A program made the position numbers and the translations under genes. From Variovorax dokdonensis (GTDB lineage: Bacteria; Pseudomonadota; Gammaproteobacteria; Burkholderiales; Burkholderiaceae_C): DNA of 64,000 nucleotides. Shown here piece by piece: positions 1 to 10,956 of the stretch; the first letter of the stretch is position 1, and each line of letters opens with the position of its first letter. Location of the stretch: assembly GCF_030316895.1 (NCBI RefSeq), contig NZ_JASZYV010000001.1, positions 1,364,001 through 1,428,000 of the forward strand, read 5' to 3'. A model generated the notes under the pieces. That model had not been told where the DNA came from. It saw nothing but the letters and a program-made list of their open reading frames with translations, and searched no databases.

Positions 1-516
1 AACGGGACGGACTATCGCCGCCGTACGCTCGAGGCGGTGCGCCTGTACCTCACGCCCAATGGGCAAGAGGCAGATGCCGAGATGGCGCAGGCTTTCGAGC
101 GCCTGGCGGAAAGCGCGGACGAAAGTCCGATGTTGCACATCGAATCGCGCGAGATCCGTGCGCGGCGGCGAGCCGGCGGCGTCGTGTGGTTCGACTTCAA
201 GGCCCTGTGCGGCGGCCCCCGGTCGCAGAACGACTACCTCGAGATCGCAAGCCAGTTCCACACTGTTCTGCTTTCTGACGTGCCGCACATGCCGGTGCGC
301 ATGGCTTCAGAAGCACGTCGCTTTACGTTGCTGGTGGACGTGCTGTATGACCGTCGCGTCAAACTCATCATGTCGGCCGCGGTGCCGCCTGAAGGGCTGT
401 ACACGGAAGGACCGCTAGCGCACGAATTTCCGCGTACGATTTCGCGTTTGCACGAAATGCAGTCCGCCGAGTTCCTCGCCCTGGAGCGCCGCGCGGTCGA
501 CACCCGCATCACATGA
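1..516 (+). CDS. zapE: Cell division protein ZapE (AFG1-like ATPase), 3' part only
   Basis: The reading frame is open from the first base, so the gene begins upstream of the window and only the C-terminal 171 residues or so are visible. The visible part matches the end of the AFG1/ZapE P-loop ATPase family. It has the stretch FTLLVDVLYDRRVKL followed by the SRLHEMQS segment near the terminus. The Walker motifs lie off the left edge. ZapE acts at the division site in Proteobacteria and is a peripheral cytoplasmic ATPase. The stop codon overlaps the next start codon (ATGA at 513-516), so the two genes are probably co-translated. Identification rests on the C-terminal sequence alone. Confidence 0.85.
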   Translation, partial: NGTDYRRRTLEAVRLYLTPNGQEADAEMAQAFERLAESADESPMLHIESREIRARRRAGGVVWFDFKALCGGPRSQNDYLEIASQFHTVLLSDVPHMPVRMASEARRFTLLVDVLYDRRVKLIMSAAVPPEGLYTEGPLAHEFPRTISRLHEMQSAEFLALERRAVDTRIT

Positions 517-1205
517 TCCGTCCCATCTCCGCGCTTGTGCTCGTTCTCCTGACTTGTCAGGTGTGGGCCCAGGACGTCGGTCGAAAGGTGGTGACGATTC
601 CGGCTGCCTCCGCCGCCGACCCGGATGCCCGCCTCGACGCCCAGGCCGAGTCCGACCGCCAGCGTATCGCCAAGGAGCGCGAGGAGATCGAGGCGCGCTA
701 CGAAAAGGAGCGGGCCGCCTGCTACAGCCGCTTCGCAGTCAACGACTGCCTCAACGACAGCCGCCGTCAGCGCCGCGTGCAGGTCGAGGAACTGGGGCGG
801 CAAGAAGCCGCCATCAACGATGCGGAGCGGCAACGCAAGGGCGATGCTGCCATTGCGCGCCTGCAAGCGCTCAATGCCAAGGCGACAGGTGTCGATGCCG
901 AAGAAGCGCGCAGGAAGGCCCTGCAGTCCCAGCAGGACCTGGACCGGCGCGCCGCCGAGCAGGCTGCTGCTCGTGGGCAACGTGAAGCGACGGCGGCGCA
1001 GAACCGACGCGAGTGGGAAGAAAAGCAGCGAGCTAACGTGGCCGAGAATCAGCGGCGCGAGGAAAGACGCGAGCAGGACGCGACCGAGCGTGCGCAATAC
1101 GATGCGAAGGTGGAAGCTGCCCGCAAGGCCCGAGCCGAGCTGGACGAGCGCAACGCCAAGCGCACCAAGCCGCGTGCCGCGCCGCTGCCCCCACCTCCGC
1201 CTTGA
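513..1205 (+). CDS. Secreted coiled-coil hypothetical protein
   Basis: This 230-residue protein has a short hydrophobic N-terminus ending WAQ at about residue 20, a plausible signal peptide. After that it is almost entirely charged residues and alanine (Glu, Arg, Gln, Lys). Heptad-like patterning from about residue 45 to 215 predicts a long coiled coil. Two cysteines near residues 70 and 78 (AACYSRFAVNDC) could form a periplasmic disulfide. The C-terminus is a run of prolines. I do not recognise a family with an assigned function. It overlaps zapE by four bases, so it may be co-expressed with a division gene, but that is only context. Confidence 0.75.
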   Translation: MIRPISALVLVLLTCQVWAQDVGRKVVTIPAASAADPDARLDAQAESDRQRIAKEREEIEARYEKERAACYSRFAVNDCLNDSRRQRRVQVEELGRQEAAINDAERQRKGDAAIARLQALNAKATGVDAEEARRKALQSQQDLDRRAAEQAAARGQREATAAQNRREWEEKQRANVAENQRREERREQDATERAQYDAKVEAARKARAELDERNAKRTKPRAAPLPPPPP

Positions 1206-1238
1206 ACCGTCAGGGATCGTCCGCTCAACGGACAGGCA

Positions 1239-2015
1239 TCAACGCTTGTCTTCCTTGGGTAAGGGCTCGAGCTTGAGCACGGCCAGCGAGATGTTGTCGC
1301 CCGTGCCGCGCGCGCGGATGCGTGCCTCGTCGACCAGCAATTCAACCGCCTCGCGAGGCGTACGCTCCGCAATCACGGCGCCCATCTCCTCGGGCAGGAA
1401 GTAGTGCCAGAGGCCGTCGCTGCAGGCCAGCAGCGCGTCGCCGGGTTCGAGCTTGTCGATGTGCTGCGTCTCGATTGGCGGTTCGCTCGTGGTCATCCCT
1501 AGGCAGCCGAGCAGGATGTTCGCTTGCGGATGGATGTCCATTTCGCTTTCGACGATCTCACCACGGTCCACCAGCGCCTGGACGTACGAGTGGTCCTTGG
1601 TCCGGCTGACCATGCGGCCGTGCCGGAAATGGTAGATGCGCGAGTCACCGACATGAACCCAAGTGCAGGAACCATTGGGGTTCAACACGAACGCGGCAAC
1701 CGTGCTGTGTGGCTCCTGCTCGGACGAGACCGCGGTGAGCTTGATGACCGTGTGTGAATCGTTGACCAGCCGCCCGAGGAGATCGGAAGCCAGATCGACG
1801 GTCGGGGAGAACTTGGCGAACAGCTGGCGCGCGGTCATCATGACCTGGTCGGCCGCCTTGCGCCCGCCGCTGCGTCCGCCCATGCCATCCGCCACCAGGC
1901 CCATCACGCAGCCCTTGGCATGCGGGTGCGCCAGCGTCATGACCTGGTCCTGCTGATAGGGGCGGTCGCCCTGGTGCAGCCCGCTGGCTGCGGCGAGTCG
2001 GAAGCCTCGTGTCAT
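1239..2015 (-). CDS. PP2C-family serine/threonine protein phosphatase
   Basis: A 258-residue cytoplasmic metal-dependent phosphatase of the PP2C/Stp type. The acidic metal-binding motifs are in the expected order: GDRPYQQD near residue 23, VADGMGG near 43, HVGDSRIYHF in the middle, CSDGLW near 206 and GTGDNISL near 244. No membrane segment is seen. I took the ATG at 2015 because the family normally begins a few residues before RLAAASG; an in-frame GTG at 2051 would add 12 residues rich in His and Pro. No clear Shine-Dalgarno precedes either start. It is convergent with the coiled-coil gene, and no cognate Ser/Thr kinase is visible in the window. Confidence 0.85.
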   Translation of the reverse strand: MTRGFRLAAASGLHQGDRPYQQDQVMTLAHPHAKGCVMGLVADGMGGRSGGRKAADQVMMTARQLFAKFSPTVDLASDLLGRLVNDSHTVIKLTAVSSEQEPHSTVAAFVLNPNGSCTWVHVGDSRIYHFRHGRMVSRTKDHSYVQALVDRGEIVESEMDIHPQANILLGCLGMTTSEPPIETQHIDKLEPGDALLACSDGLWHYFLPEEMGAVIAERTPREAVELLVDEARIRARGTGDNISLAVLKLEPLPKEDKR

Positions 2016-2095
2016 CGGTGCTTGGCGTGCCGGAGTGTGGTGGTGCAGCACCGGTGAGCCAGGAGCACGAGTGGTCGCGCAAGGTCCGGTGAGTC

Positions 2096-2359
2096 TTGGA
2101 CTATTATCCGAGCGAACGGAGGTTGCGCATCACCCAGTGTGTACGCGACGCAACTTTGGACTCCAATCTTCACTCCTTGGCCCGCCAGTTGATCGAATGT
2201 CGTATGGAACATGCGGACTTGGACGCCACCATCGACCGCCTTGCCGAAACCATCCCGATCGACGAACTGCTGCTGCGGCGCCTCAAGAAGCGCCGCCTTG
2301 CGTTGCGCGACCAGATCGAACGGCTCGAACGCGAGATCGATCCTCAGGAGCCCGCTTGA
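2096..2359 (+). CDS. YdcH/DUF465-family small protein
   Basis: A short, highly charged helical protein matching the YdcH/DUF465 family. It has the HxLxRQLxECRxEHxDLDATIDRLAE pattern followed by the basic LLRRLKKRRLALRDQIERLE segment. The family's function is unknown; its members are cytoplasmic helical hairpins. The start is uncertain. The longest frame opens with TTG at 2096, with further TTG codons at 2123 and 2156. The conserved domain begins around Asp-Ser-Asn at 2159, so any of these is possible. It lies immediately upstream of the helicase gene and may be in its leader transcript. Confidence 0.7.
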   Translation: MDYYPSERRLRITQCVRDATLDSNLHSLARQLIECRMEHADLDATIDRLAETIPIDELLLRRLKKRRLALRDQIERLEREIDPQEPA

Positions 2360-2425
2360 GTCGTGCCCCTCGCCAGCGAGCCGTGGGCGGCCTCGCGCGG
2401 CGATCGTTTCAATGAGCCTGGACTG

Positions 2426-4480
2426 ATGTCCCTTCAAGAACGCGTGCACGAGGCCTTTCTGCCTGACGGCGCACTGTCGTTGGCGGCGGAGCAATTCCAC
2501 GTGCGAGAAGGCCAGACGAATATGGCGCTGGCCGTTGCAGAAGCCATCGAGACAGGCGGGCAACTGGTGGTGGAAGCGGGTACCGGAGTCGGAAAGACGT
2601 TCTCGTATCTGGTGCCGGCGCTGCTCAGTGGCGAGCGGGTGATGATCTCCACCGCCACCAAGGCGCTGCAGGATCAATTGTTCGGCCGCGACCTGCCGCG
2701 CCTGGTCGAGGCGCTGGCCTTGCCCATTCGCATGGCTCTGCTCAAGGGGCGTGGCAGCTATCTGTGCCTTCATCGACTGGAGCTGGCGCGCCGCGACGGC
2801 CATGACGACCGCGGCGCCGCGCGCGCCTTGGCCAAGATCGAGCAATGGGCGCAGGCAACGCGCACGGGTGATCTGGCGGAACTGCCAGGCCTCGACGAGC
2901 GCTCGCCCGTCATTCCCCTGGTCACTTCCTCGCGCGAGAACTGCCTGGGCGCTCAGTGCCCCAAGTTCCGCGCTTGCCACGTCAATCAGGCGCGCCGCGA
3001 GGCCTTGGCGGCGGACGTGGTCGTGGTGAATCACCACCTCTTCTTCGCAGACCTGGCTGTTCGGGAATCCGGGATGGCCGAATTGCTGCCGACCGTTCGG
3101 GTCGCCGTGTTCGACGAGGCGCATCAGCTCAACGAGACGGGCATCCAGTTTCTGGGCGTGCAACTGGGCAGCGCGCAGGCGCTGGACTTCGCTCGCGACG
3201 TGCTTGCCGCCGGCTTGCAGCACGCGCGCGGCTTGGTGGACTGGACGCAGCTGGCCGCCGGCGTGGAGCACGCGGCCAGGGAATTGCGCCTGGTCGCCGG
3301 AAAGCAATGGCCCGGCACCAAGCTGCGCTGGAACGAAGCAGTGCCCGAGGGATTGGACCCCCACCAATGGCAGTTCGCGCTGGAGCAGCTTCAGCAATCG
3401 ATCGAAGCCGCGGCAGATGGCCTCGACACCGTCAGTGAACTCTCCCCCGACTTCACGCGCCTGTACGAACGTGCGATGGAACTCGCTCGCCGCAGCGCGC
3501 GCTTCGCGTTGCCTTGCGCGCCAGAGTCGGTGCGTTGGGTGGATGTCGGTCAGCAACTGAGACTGGTCGAATCGCCGCTGGACATTGCCGACGCGATTCG
3601 AACCCGCGTGCTGCAGATCGGAAGCGGCGAGCAGGATGGCGAAGGCGAGGGGGCGGCCCAAGCGGAGCCTGAGCGCCGCAGTTGGATCTTTACCAGCGCG
3701 ACGCTCGGGGACGACGCCAGGCTGCGCTGGTTCACCGAGCCCTGTGGTTTGCAGGAGGCCCGTGTGCTCAGGGTCTCGAGCCCCTTCGACTATGCAAGGC
3801 AGGCGGCGCTGTACGTGCCGCGCGATTTCCCGCGACCCCAAGACCCGTCACACGGTGCGCAGGTCGCCCGCATCGCCGCACGCGGTGCACAGCGCCTGGG
3901 CGGCCGGACGCTGGTCCTGACCACGACCACGCGCGCGCTACGAAGCATTGGCGAGGATCTGTCTCGCCGCTTCGGCGCCGCGGACATGCTGTCGCCCATC
4001 GAAGTACTGGTGCAAGGCGAACTCCCCAAGCGTGTGCTGATGGATCGCTTTCGAGAAGGCGCGCAGCATGGACGGGGTGGCTGCGTGCTGGTGGCCACTG
4101 CGTCCTTCTGGGAAGGCTTCGACGCGCCGGGCGACGCGCTTCAGTTGGTAGTGATCGACAAGCTGCCGTTCCCGCCACCCAACGATCCACTGGTCGAGGC
4201 GCGTGGCCGACGGTTGGAGGCCCAGGGTCGCAGCCCTTTCAACGACTATTTCGTGCCCGAAGCGGCCATCGCCCTCAAGCAGGGCGCTGGCCGGTTGATC
4301 AGGCGCGAGACCGATCGGGGCGTGCTGGTGATCTGCGACACCCGCCTGATCAGCATGGGCTACGGAAAACGCCTGCTCGGCGCAGTGCCTGCCATGCGGC
4401 GCCTGGAGAACGAAGAGAGTCTGGATGTCGCCTTGGACGAGTTGGTCGCGCTCAATGCGCAAGACGACAGCTTTGTCTAG
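2426..4480 (+). CDS. dinG: ATP-dependent DNA helicase, DinG/YoaA type
   Basis: A superfamily 2 XPD-like helicase of 684 residues. Walker A (AGTGVGKT) is at residues 51-58 and the DEAH box at 230-233. Four cysteines between them (C114, C173, C178, C184) are spaced like the 4Fe-4S ligands of XPD/DinG. The C-terminal helicase motif VI appears as QGAGRLIRRETDRG. Such enzymes unwind DNA 5'-3' and resolve replication-blocking structures such as D-loops and R-loops. I chose the ATG at 2426 because homologues begin near this methionine; a GTG at 2363 in the same frame would add 21 residues. It is closer to YoaA than to E. coli DinG, so the symbol is approximate. It ends 16 bases from convergent bamD. 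Confidence 0.85.
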   Translation: MSLQERVHEAFLPDGALSLAAEQFHVREGQTNMALAVAEAIETGGQLVVEAGTGVGKTFSYLVPALLSGERVMISTATKALQDQLFGRDLPRLVEALALPIRMALLKGRGSYLCLHRLELARRDGHDDRGAARALAKIEQWAQATRTGDLAELPGLDERSPVIPLVTSSRENCLGAQCPKFRACHVNQARREALAADVVVVNHHLFFADLAVRESGMAELLPTVRVAVFDEAHQLNETGIQFLGVQLGSAQALDFARDVLAAGLQHARGLVDWTQLAAGVEHAARELRLVAGKQWPGTKLRWNEAVPEGLDPHQWQFALEQLQQSIEAAADGLDTVSELSPDFTRLYERAMELARRSARFALPCAPESVRWVDVGQQLRLVESPLDIADAIRTRVLQIGSGEQDGEGEGAAQAEPERRSWIFTSATLGDDARLRWFTEPCGLQEARVLRVSSPFDYARQAALYVPRDFPRPQDPSHGAQVARIAARGAQRLGGRTLVLTTTTRALRSIGEDLSRRFGAADMLSPIEVLVQGELPKRVLMDRFREGAQHGRGGCVLVATASFWEGFDAPGDALQLVVIDKLPFPPPNDPLVEARGRRLEAQGRSPFNDYFVPEAAIALKQGAGRLIRRETDRGVLVICDTRLISMGYGKRLLGAVPAMRRLENEESLDVALDELVALNAQDDSFV

Positions 4481-4496
4481 AAAGCTTTGAGAGCGG

Positions 4497-5312
4497 CTAC
4501 CAGAGCTTCCACCAAGGATCGTCTTTCGCCTTGAAACCCTTGGCCAGGTAGGTGCTGTTCGGATAGTTGGTGGTCAGCACGCGCTGCGCGTCGTCGCGAA
4601 GGTCGGTCAGTCCCAGGGCGTCGTATGAGCGCACCATGATGTAGAGCGCTTCTTCGACGGCGGGCACTTCGCGGTAGTCCGCGATGGCGATCTGCGCGCG
4701 ATTGATGGCTGCCAGATAGGCGCCGCGCGAGTAGTAGTAGCGGGCTACGTGAACTTCGTATTGCGCGAGCGAGTTCACGATGTAATTCATGCGCGCCCGG
4801 GCGTCGGGCGTGTAGCGCGACTCGGGGAAACGTGTGACCAGTTCCTTGAACGACTCGAAGGATTCCTTGGCGGCCTTCTGGTCGCGTTCGGAAAGATCCT
4901 GCCGGGTGAAGCTCGAGAACATGCCCAGGTCGTCGTTGAAGTTGACCACGCCGCGCATGTAAAGCGCATAGTCGTAGGCGGGGCTCGCGGGATGCAGCTT
5001 CATGAAGCGATCCAGCGTGGCGATGGCGGCTGCCTTTTCACCCGACTTGTACTGGGCGTAGGCTTTCTCGATCTGGGCTTGCTGAGCCAGCGCCGTGCCG
5101 GCCGCGCGGCCCTCGAGCTTCTCGTACAGCGGCACGGCCTTGTCGTAGGCGCCGGAGTTGGATTCGTCCTTGGCCTCGCTGTAGATCTTGTTGGGACTCC
5201 AGTTGGCCGTCTTGTCCTCATCGGTCGCACAACCGGCCATGAGAATGGAACCGGCCGCCATCGCGGAGAGTGCGGCCCATCGCGGGACCACCGATAATTT
5301 GCAGCGCAACAT
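4497..5312 (-). CDS. bamD: Outer membrane assembly lipoprotein BamD
   Basis: A 271-residue lipoprotein with a signal peptide and lipobox LMAGC, so Cys28 is the predicted acylated residue. The mature part has tetratricopeptide-like repeats. The SESRYTPDARARM-type segment and the ARYYYSRGAYLAAINR segment are typical of BamD/ComL. It is an essential member of the BAM complex, which inserts beta-barrel proteins in the outer membrane, and it sits on the periplasmic face. The ATG at 5312 is preferred because a GGAGG sequence lies about 10 bases upstream; another ATG at 5321 adds MAF but is too close to that site. It is divergent from rluD, the two start codons being only about 15 bases apart. Confidence 0.92.
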   Translation of the reverse strand: MLRCKLSVVPRWAALSAMAAGSILMAGCATDEDKTANWSPNKIYSEAKDESNSGAYDKAVPLYEKLEGRAAGTALAQQAQIEKAYAQYKSGEKAAAIATLDRFMKLHPASPAYDYALYMRGVVNFNDDLGMFSSFTRQDLSERDQKAAKESFESFKELVTRFPESRYTPDARARMNYIVNSLAQYEVHVARYYYSRGAYLAAINRAQIAIADYREVPAVEEALYIMVRSYDALGLTDLRDDAQRVLTTNYPNSTYLAKGFKAKDDPWWKLW

Positions 5313-5327
5313 GAAAGCCATGCCTCC

Positions 5328-6350
5328 GTGAAAGACGAGCCTTCGATTATATCGGCCGACCCCCTTGCAACCGAGGCCGACGACGGGGATGTCTGGCCCG
5401 ATGCCGATCCGGCGCAGTCGAGCGAAATCCGCACCTTCCAGATCCCTGCCGCGCTGCATGGCGAGCGCCTGGACAAGGCCTTGGCGGAACTGATCCCGGA
5501 GTTCTCGCGCAACTACCTGCGCCAGCTCATCGAGGCGGGCGCGGTGCAGTTGGACGCCCGAGCCGTCGTCAAGCCCTCTGCCGGCGTGCGGGCAGCCCAG
5601 CAAGGGCAGATCGAACTGCGCCCGACGCCCCAGAGTCAGGCCTTCAAGCCCGAGCCGATGCTCCTGGAGGTGGTCTACGAAGACGAGCACCTGCGCGTGA
5701 TCGACAAGCCTGTCGGCCTGGTGGTGCACCCGGCGCCCGGCCACTGGAGTGGCACTTTGCTCAACGGGCTGCTCGCGCTCGATGCCAAGGCGGCGCTGTT
5801 GCCCCGCGCCGGCATTGTTCATCGCCTGGACCGCGACACCAGCGGCTTGATGGTCGTTGCGCGTACGCGAGCTGCCATGGACGCGCTGGTCAACCGCATC
5901 GCAGCGCGCGAAGTCACGCGCCAGTACCTTGCCCTGGCGCATCGATCGTGGCAGGGTGGCGCCCGCCATGTCGACGCTGCCATCGGGCGCGATCCGCGCA
6001 ACCGCTTGCGAATGGCGGTGGTTGATCTGGACCGGAACTCGGGCAAACCAGCGAGAACGTTCTTCGAGTGCCTGGACAGCGCCGCGTCCGGCTGTCTGGT
6101 GCGCTGCACGCTCGAGACGGGTCGCACGCACCAAATCCGCGTGCACATGGCCTCGATCGGCCATCCTCTTGTGGGCGACACGCTCTATGGAGGCAAGTCC
6201 ACGACGGAACTGCAACGCCAGGCATTGCATGCGTTTCGTCTGGCCTTCGAGCATCCGGTGACGGGGCTGCTACTGGAGTTTCATTCGCGCTTGCCTGCGG
6301 ACATGCGGGCCGGCATCGAGGCCTGGAGCCTGCACTACAATGCCTCGTAA
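5328..6350 (+). CDS. rluD: 23S rRNA pseudouridine synthase RluD
   Basis: A 340-residue protein. It has an acidic N-terminal extension, an S4 RNA-binding domain at about residues 45-105 (RLDKALAELIPEFSRNYLRQLI), and the RluA-family catalytic domain. The motif IVHRLDRDTSGL carries the predicted catalytic Asp168, and GRTHQIRVHM is the conserved C-terminal family motif. RluD makes pseudouridines at 1911, 1915 and 1917 in helix 69 of 23S rRNA and supports ribosome assembly. The predicted start is GTG at 5328. It is transcribed away from bamD, as in many betaproteobacteria. Confidence 0.9.
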   Translation: MKDEPSIISADPLATEADDGDVWPDADPAQSSEIRTFQIPAALHGERLDKALAELIPEFSRNYLRQLIEAGAVQLDARAVVKPSAGVRAAQQGQIELRPTPQSQAFKPEPMLLEVVYEDEHLRVIDKPVGLVVHPAPGHWSGTLLNGLLALDAKAALLPRAGIVHRLDRDTSGLMVVARTRAAMDALVNRIAAREVTRQYLALAHRSWQGGARHVDAAIGRDPRNRLRMAVVDLDRNSGKPARTFFECLDSAASGCLVRCTLETGRTHQIRVHMASIGHPLVGDTLYGGKSTTELQRQALHAFRLAFEHPVTGLLLEFHSRLPADMRAGIEAWSLHYNAS

Positions 6351-6483
6351 CGGCCTGCTGGGCCGTGTCGGCGCCCAGGCGTGCCGGCCCGCTGCACTGG
6401 CACCGGTGGCAGCACCAAGCTGAGTTTCTCCCCCAAGGCCGCGCCGCGATCCGGCGCCCGAGTAATCCCGAGATTCGCGAAAC

Positions 6484-7307
6484 ATGAATACGGCGGATGC
6501 CAAGCGCATTCTTGAAACCGCCTTGATCTGTTCAAGCCAGCCGCTGCCAGTGCGCGAGTTGCGCGTGCTGTTCGACGACGAGCTGGGTGCCGACACGATC
6601 AAGACGCTGCTGCATGAACTGCAGGACGAATGGACGCAACGTGGCCTCGAATTGATAAGCGTGGCCAGCGGCTGGCGCTTCCAGAGCCGGCCCGAGATGC
6701 GCGACCACCTCGATCGGCTGCATCCCGAAAAGCCGCCGCGCTACACCCGCGCCGCGCTCGAGACGCTGGCCATCATTGCCTACCGTCAGCCGGTCACCCG
6801 AGGCGACATGGAGGACATCCGCGGCGTGACGATCAACTCCCAGATCCTCAAGCAACTGGAGGACCGGGGCTGGGTCGAGGTGATCGGACATCGCGAAACG
6901 GTGGGTCGGCCGGGCCTTTACGCCACGACTCGCCAGTTCCTGGATGACCTGGGCCTGGAGTCGCTCGACCAGTTGCCGCTGATTGAATCGCCGGCCGGTC
7001 CTGCTGCGCTGGTGGACGCGCTCAGCCAGGAGCAGGGCGCCTTGCCGATCGATGAGGTGCCGGCCGATATGCCGGGCGAGGTGCCGGCCGAATCGCCGCC
7101 GACGGAGCCCTCGCCTGACGCCGAGGCGCCCATTGCCGATGCTTCGGCGGACGCGCCGCCATCCTTGAACCACGCTTCGCCCGTCGAAGCAGCTGAAGGC
7201 GACGCCGGCCAAGCCGTTCCTCCGCCAGACATTGATCACTCTTCCGAGCCGCGCGATGAAGTCGCGGACGACGATTCTTCCCGCGCTGCGCCTTCCGGAA
7301 CCCTGTC

Positions 7308-7311
<4 letters not shown>
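6484..7311 (+). CDS. scpB: Segregation and condensation protein B, ScpB
   Basis: A 275-residue protein whose first 175 residues match ScpB: two winged-helix domains with the signature [20 protein letters not shown] followed by GDMEDIRGV and a GRPGLYATT element. ScpB binds ScpA and the SMC ATPase to form the chromosome condensin. The C-terminal 90 residues or so are acidic and rich in Pro, Ala and Glu, probably disordered, and longer than in typical ScpB. The stop overlaps the rluB start (ATGA at 7308-7311), which suggests translational coupling. The 133 bases between rluD and this gene hold no feature I can recognise. Confidence 0.92.
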
Positions 7312-9128
<1,817 letters not shown>

Positions 9129-9320
9129 CGCCCGCGCACTGCGCCCCGACTGGTCGAAGCCAGATCGGGAACTTCAATTCGGCCCCCGCGTCCATCCTGG
9201 AAAGGGGCGCCGGGTTAGAATTAAAAGCTTTGTCAAGTCGTGGTATTCGCTCGTGGCGAGCGTACCAACTTGGCAAATATTTCCTTGCATATCAAAGTCC
9301 AAGCTCAGGAAGCAACTCAA

Positions 9321-9746
9321 ATGGCCATCGAACGCACCCTTTCCATCATCAAGCCCGACGCCGTCGCCAAGAACGTCATCGGCAAGATCGTCTCCCGCTT
9401 TGAGGCCGCTGGCCTGAAGGTTGCCGCTGCGAAGTTGGTGCACCTGTCGCGCGGCGAAGCCGAGCAGTTCTACGCCGTGCACAAGGAGCGCCCCTTCTTC
9501 AAGGACCTGGTCGACTTCATGATCTCCGGACCTGTTTTCGTGCAAGTGCTCGAAGGCGACAACGCCATCGCCAAGAACCGCGACCTGATGGGCGCCACCG
9601 ACCCGAAGAAGGCCGCCGCCGGCACCATCCGCGCCGACTTCGCCGAAAGCATCGACGCCAACGCGGTCCACGGTTCGGACGCGCCCGAGACGGCCGCCGT
9701 CGAGATCGCTTTCTTCTTCCCCGGCCAGAACGTCTACGCGCGCTGA
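9321..9746 (+). CDS. ndk: Nucleoside diphosphate kinase
   Basis: A 141-residue enzyme of normal family length. It begins [15 protein letters not shown] and carries the phosphohistidine motif NAVHGSD with the predicted catalytic His117. It transfers the gamma phosphate from ATP to nucleoside diphosphates through that histidine. The ATG at 9321 is preferred over upstream in-frame codons because the conserved N-terminus starts there, with AGGA 10 bases upstream. A TAGAAT hexamer at 9216-9221 in the 192-base upstream gap could be a -10 element, but no convincing -35 was found. Confidence 0.95.
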   Translation: MAIERTLSIIKPDAVAKNVIGKIVSRFEAAGLKVAAAKLVHLSRGEAEQFYAVHKERPFFKDLVDFMISGPVFVQVLEGDNAIAKNRDLMGATDPKKAAAGTIRADFAESIDANAVHGSDAPETAAVEIAFFFPGQNVYAR

Positions 9747-9768
9747 TCGCGCGGCGTTGCCTTCAGCA

Positions 9769-10956
9769 ATGACGACGGCCAACCTGCTCGACTTCGATCT
9801 GGAGGGGCTGGCCGCGTTTTGCGAACGGCTGGGTGAAAAGCGCTTCCGCGCCACCCAGCTTTTCAGGTGGATACACCAGCGTGGCGAAAGCGATTTCGCC
9901 CGCATGACCGACCTGGCCAAGTCGCTGCGCGAGAAGCTCAGTGGCAATGCGCATGTGGCTGGTCTGCCGATCCTGACCCAGCACGAATCGAAGGACGGCA
10001 CGATCAAGTGGCTGTTCGACGTGGGTGACGGCAACGCCGTCGAAGCCGTGTTCATTCCCGAAGACGACCGCGGAACGCTGTGCGTGTCGTCGCAGGCGGG
10101 TTGTGCCGTGGGCTGCCGTTTCTGTTCCACGGGCCACCAGGGTTTCTCGCGCAACCTCACCACGGGAGAGATCGTTGCCCAGCTGTGGTTTGCGGAGCAT
10201 TTCCTGCGCCGCCACCTGGGGCGAGAGGAACGCGTCATCTCCAACGTCGTGATGATGGGCATGGGCGAGCCGCTTCAAAACTATGCGGCGCTGGTGCCGG
10301 CACTGCGCACCATGCTCGACGACAACGCCTACGGCCTGTCGCGCCGCCGTGTGACGGTGTCGACTTCGGGCGTCGTGCCCATGATGGACCGCCTGGGCGA
10401 GGATTGCCCGGTGGCGCTGGCGGTGTCGCTGCATGCGCCCAACGATCCGCTGCGCGATGACCTCGTGCCGCTCAATCGCAAGTATCCGATCGCCGAGTTG
10501 CTCGATGCGTGCAATCGCTACCTGGCCTACGCGCCGCGCGACTTCATCACCTTCGAGTACTGCATGCTCGATGGGGTCAACGACCAGCCCGAGCACGCGA
10601 GCCAATTGATCGAACTGGTCAAGCGTCACGCCGGCCGAGGCGTGTCTTGCAAGTTCAACCTGATCCCGTTCAATCCGTTTCCGGCCTCCGGCCTGCTGCG
10701 TTCGCCCGCTGCGCGGGTGCAGGCTTTCGCCAAGCTGCTCAGCGAGGCCGGAATCATCACGACCGTGCGCAAGACGCGCGGCGACGACATCGATGCCGCC
10801 TGTGGCCAACTGGCCGGAGACGTCAAGGATCGTACGCGTGCCGCCGAGCGGATGGCACAGCGCCGAGAGGCAGCGGGGCACAGGCACATTGCCATTCATC
10901 CCGTTGGCCAAACCAACGCCAAGAAACCCGAGAAGCCAGGAGCCCAGACCCGATGA
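9769..10956 (+). CDS. rlmN: 23S rRNA/tRNA adenine C2-methyltransferase RlmN
   Basis: A radical-SAM methyltransferase of 395 residues. The cluster motif GCAVGCRFC gives Cys112, Cys116 and Cys119, and [13 protein letters not shown] is the family SAM-binding region. A C-terminal cysteine in [12 protein letters not shown] is the methyl-carrying residue. RlmN methylates A2503 of 23S rRNA and A37 of some tRNAs. The ATG at 9769 is preferred over a TTG at 9757. A basic tail of about 30 residues follows the catalytic cysteine. The stop overlaps the pilF start by four bases. Confidence 0.93.
   Translation: MTTANLLDFDLEGLAAFCERLGEKRFRATQLFRWIHQRGESDFARMTDLAKSLREKLSGNAHVAGLPILTQHESKDGTIKWLFDVGDGNAVEAVFIPEDDRGTLCVSSQAGCAVGCRFCSTGHQGFSRNLTTGEIVAQLWFAEHFLRRHLGREERVISNVVMMGMGEPLQNYAALVPALRTMLDDNAYGLSRRRVTVSTSGVVPMMDRLGEDCPVALAVSLHAPNDPLRDDLVPLNRKYPIAELLDACNRYLAYAPRDFITFEYCMLDGVNDQPEHASQLIELVKRHAGRGVSCKFNLIPFNPFPASGLLRSPAARVQAFAKLLSEAGIITTVRKTRGDDIDAACGQLAGDVKDRTRAAERMAQRREAAGHRHIAIHPVGQTNAKKPEKPGAQTR

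Noticed and set aside
9216..9221. TAGAAT as an ndk promoter -10
   Set aside because: No -35 hexamer at a usual distance; kept as a remark in the ndk entry only.
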